This document shows positions 63,572 to 64,000 of a stretch of DNA of 64,000 nt, piece after piece. The notes beneath the pieces are model-generated. The model was not told the origin of the DNA. It saw only the letters and a program-made list of their open reading frames with translations, and did not search any database. Every line of letters begins with the position of its first letter. Position 1 is the first letter of the stretch. The stretch is taken from contig JAZBRS010000059.1 in assembly GCA_037176725.1 (NCBI GenBank), positions 12,201,001-12,265,000 on the forward strand, in the 5' to 3' direction. The DNA comes from Posidonia oceanica (taxonomy: Eukaryota > Streptophyta > Magnoliopsida > Alismatales > Posidoniaceae). Made by a program: the position numbers and the translations under genes.

Positions 63572-63573
63572 AC
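63572..63573 (-). promoter_or_regulatory. Predicted splice donor in LTR D
   Basis: On the minus strand CTCCAAG|GTAAGTCCTC, identical to C across the core. The upstream frame ATGGACCAATCAGATTTC (minus, near 63614) parallels the short MDQ frame in A. Confidence 0.55.
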
Positions 63574-64000
63574 CTTGGAGATTTGATGTCTGATCTGAAA
63601 TCTGATTGGTCCATGCTGAAGAACGCTCCGCCGGGGTCGCCCAGGTAGCTTACCGGAGAAGATCCAACGGCCGTATCTGAAGATATCCAGGCTTCAAGGA
63701 GGGAGGCCAGAAAAGGGGAGAGGATAAGATCTAAGTGTAGAAGGGGCCTAAGAGATGTGCAAAACAGGTCCTCCCATGTAAACGGGAGCTAAGAATGCCT
63801 GAGTGTGTGCAAGAGATGCCAGATGCAAGGATGCAATGCGTGCAGAATGCAAGAAGAGACTGAAGGATGATTTTTCAGAAAAGAAAGGGGACTTACATGC
63901 AATTTTGAAAAAGACGGGGGTCTGAATGCAATTTTACAAAATGCGGGGTTCAAAATGTAATTTTCAAGGTAGCCATGCATCAGGACAGGTTTTGAAGTCG

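Larger units (their letters stand above)
61867..64000 (-). mobile_element. Element D: LTR inserted into C, continues past window
   Basis: On the minus strand the LTR ends TTACTACA at 61867 and extends rightwards beyond the window. Its tail matches C and A, with the terminal hairpin (near 61887-61926), the GGGGGTGCCTAACACC stem-loop (62242-62263), an array (62578-63495), the donor at 63573 and an exon-like stretch close to A's (63574-63660). It may be a 3' LTR or a solo LTR. No gene is supported. Confidence 0.82.

Overview
The window looks like intergenic heterochromatin from an angiosperm nuclear genome. I see no host gene, tRNA or rRNA. Nearly every base can be assigned to LTR retrotransposons of the Ty3/gypsy superfamily. 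The Tat/Ogre lineage is indicated by two RNase H domains between reverse transcriptase (RT) and integrase, LTRs of 3 to 6 kb, a tRNA-Arg-type primer site in one element, and repeat arrays in the 3' untranslated region (3'UTR). The species cannot be named from the sequence.

I give the elements letters. O is an old, decayed minus-strand element (pieces 1-3547, 21140-27803 and 31145-31423) carrying gag, two protease-like domains, a G-patch, RT, RNase H, a second RNase H and integrase. A (3548-21134, plus strand) is a young complete insertion into O with 5.3 kb LTRs, target duplication AATTC and an intact gag but no pol. S (27804-31144) is a 3.3 kb solo LTR in O's leader with target duplication GTGAG. 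E (31424-41031, plus strand) is a decayed gag-pol element with the same double-protease plan as O; it stops inside its second RNase H, where it joins a truncated LTR of B. B (41032-49164, minus) is an older relative of A whose gag is interrupted by C. C (49165-61866, minus) has a 6.1 kb LTR, an integrase with all visible catalytic motifs but stop-interrupted, and an intact plant-mobile-domain-like ORF. C is in turn interrupted by D (61867 to the window end, minus), another LTR of the same group.

A, B and C share LTR ends, the last ~120 bases before the 3' LTR, and 3'UTR hairpins. This suggests that A and B are gag-only derivatives mobilised by C-like partners.

The most unusual signals are: (1) tandem 29-nt (S) and 28-nt (E) stem-loop modules in seven and five clusters, with covarying arms; (2) two retropepsin-like domains in tandem in both O and E; (3) a splice donor conserved in the LTRs of A, S, C, D and possibly E, placing the LTR repeat arrays inside a predicted leader intron; (4) perfect 11-bp hairpins conserved in the 3'UTRs of A, B and C; (5) the plant-mobile-domain-like ORF downstream of integrase in C.
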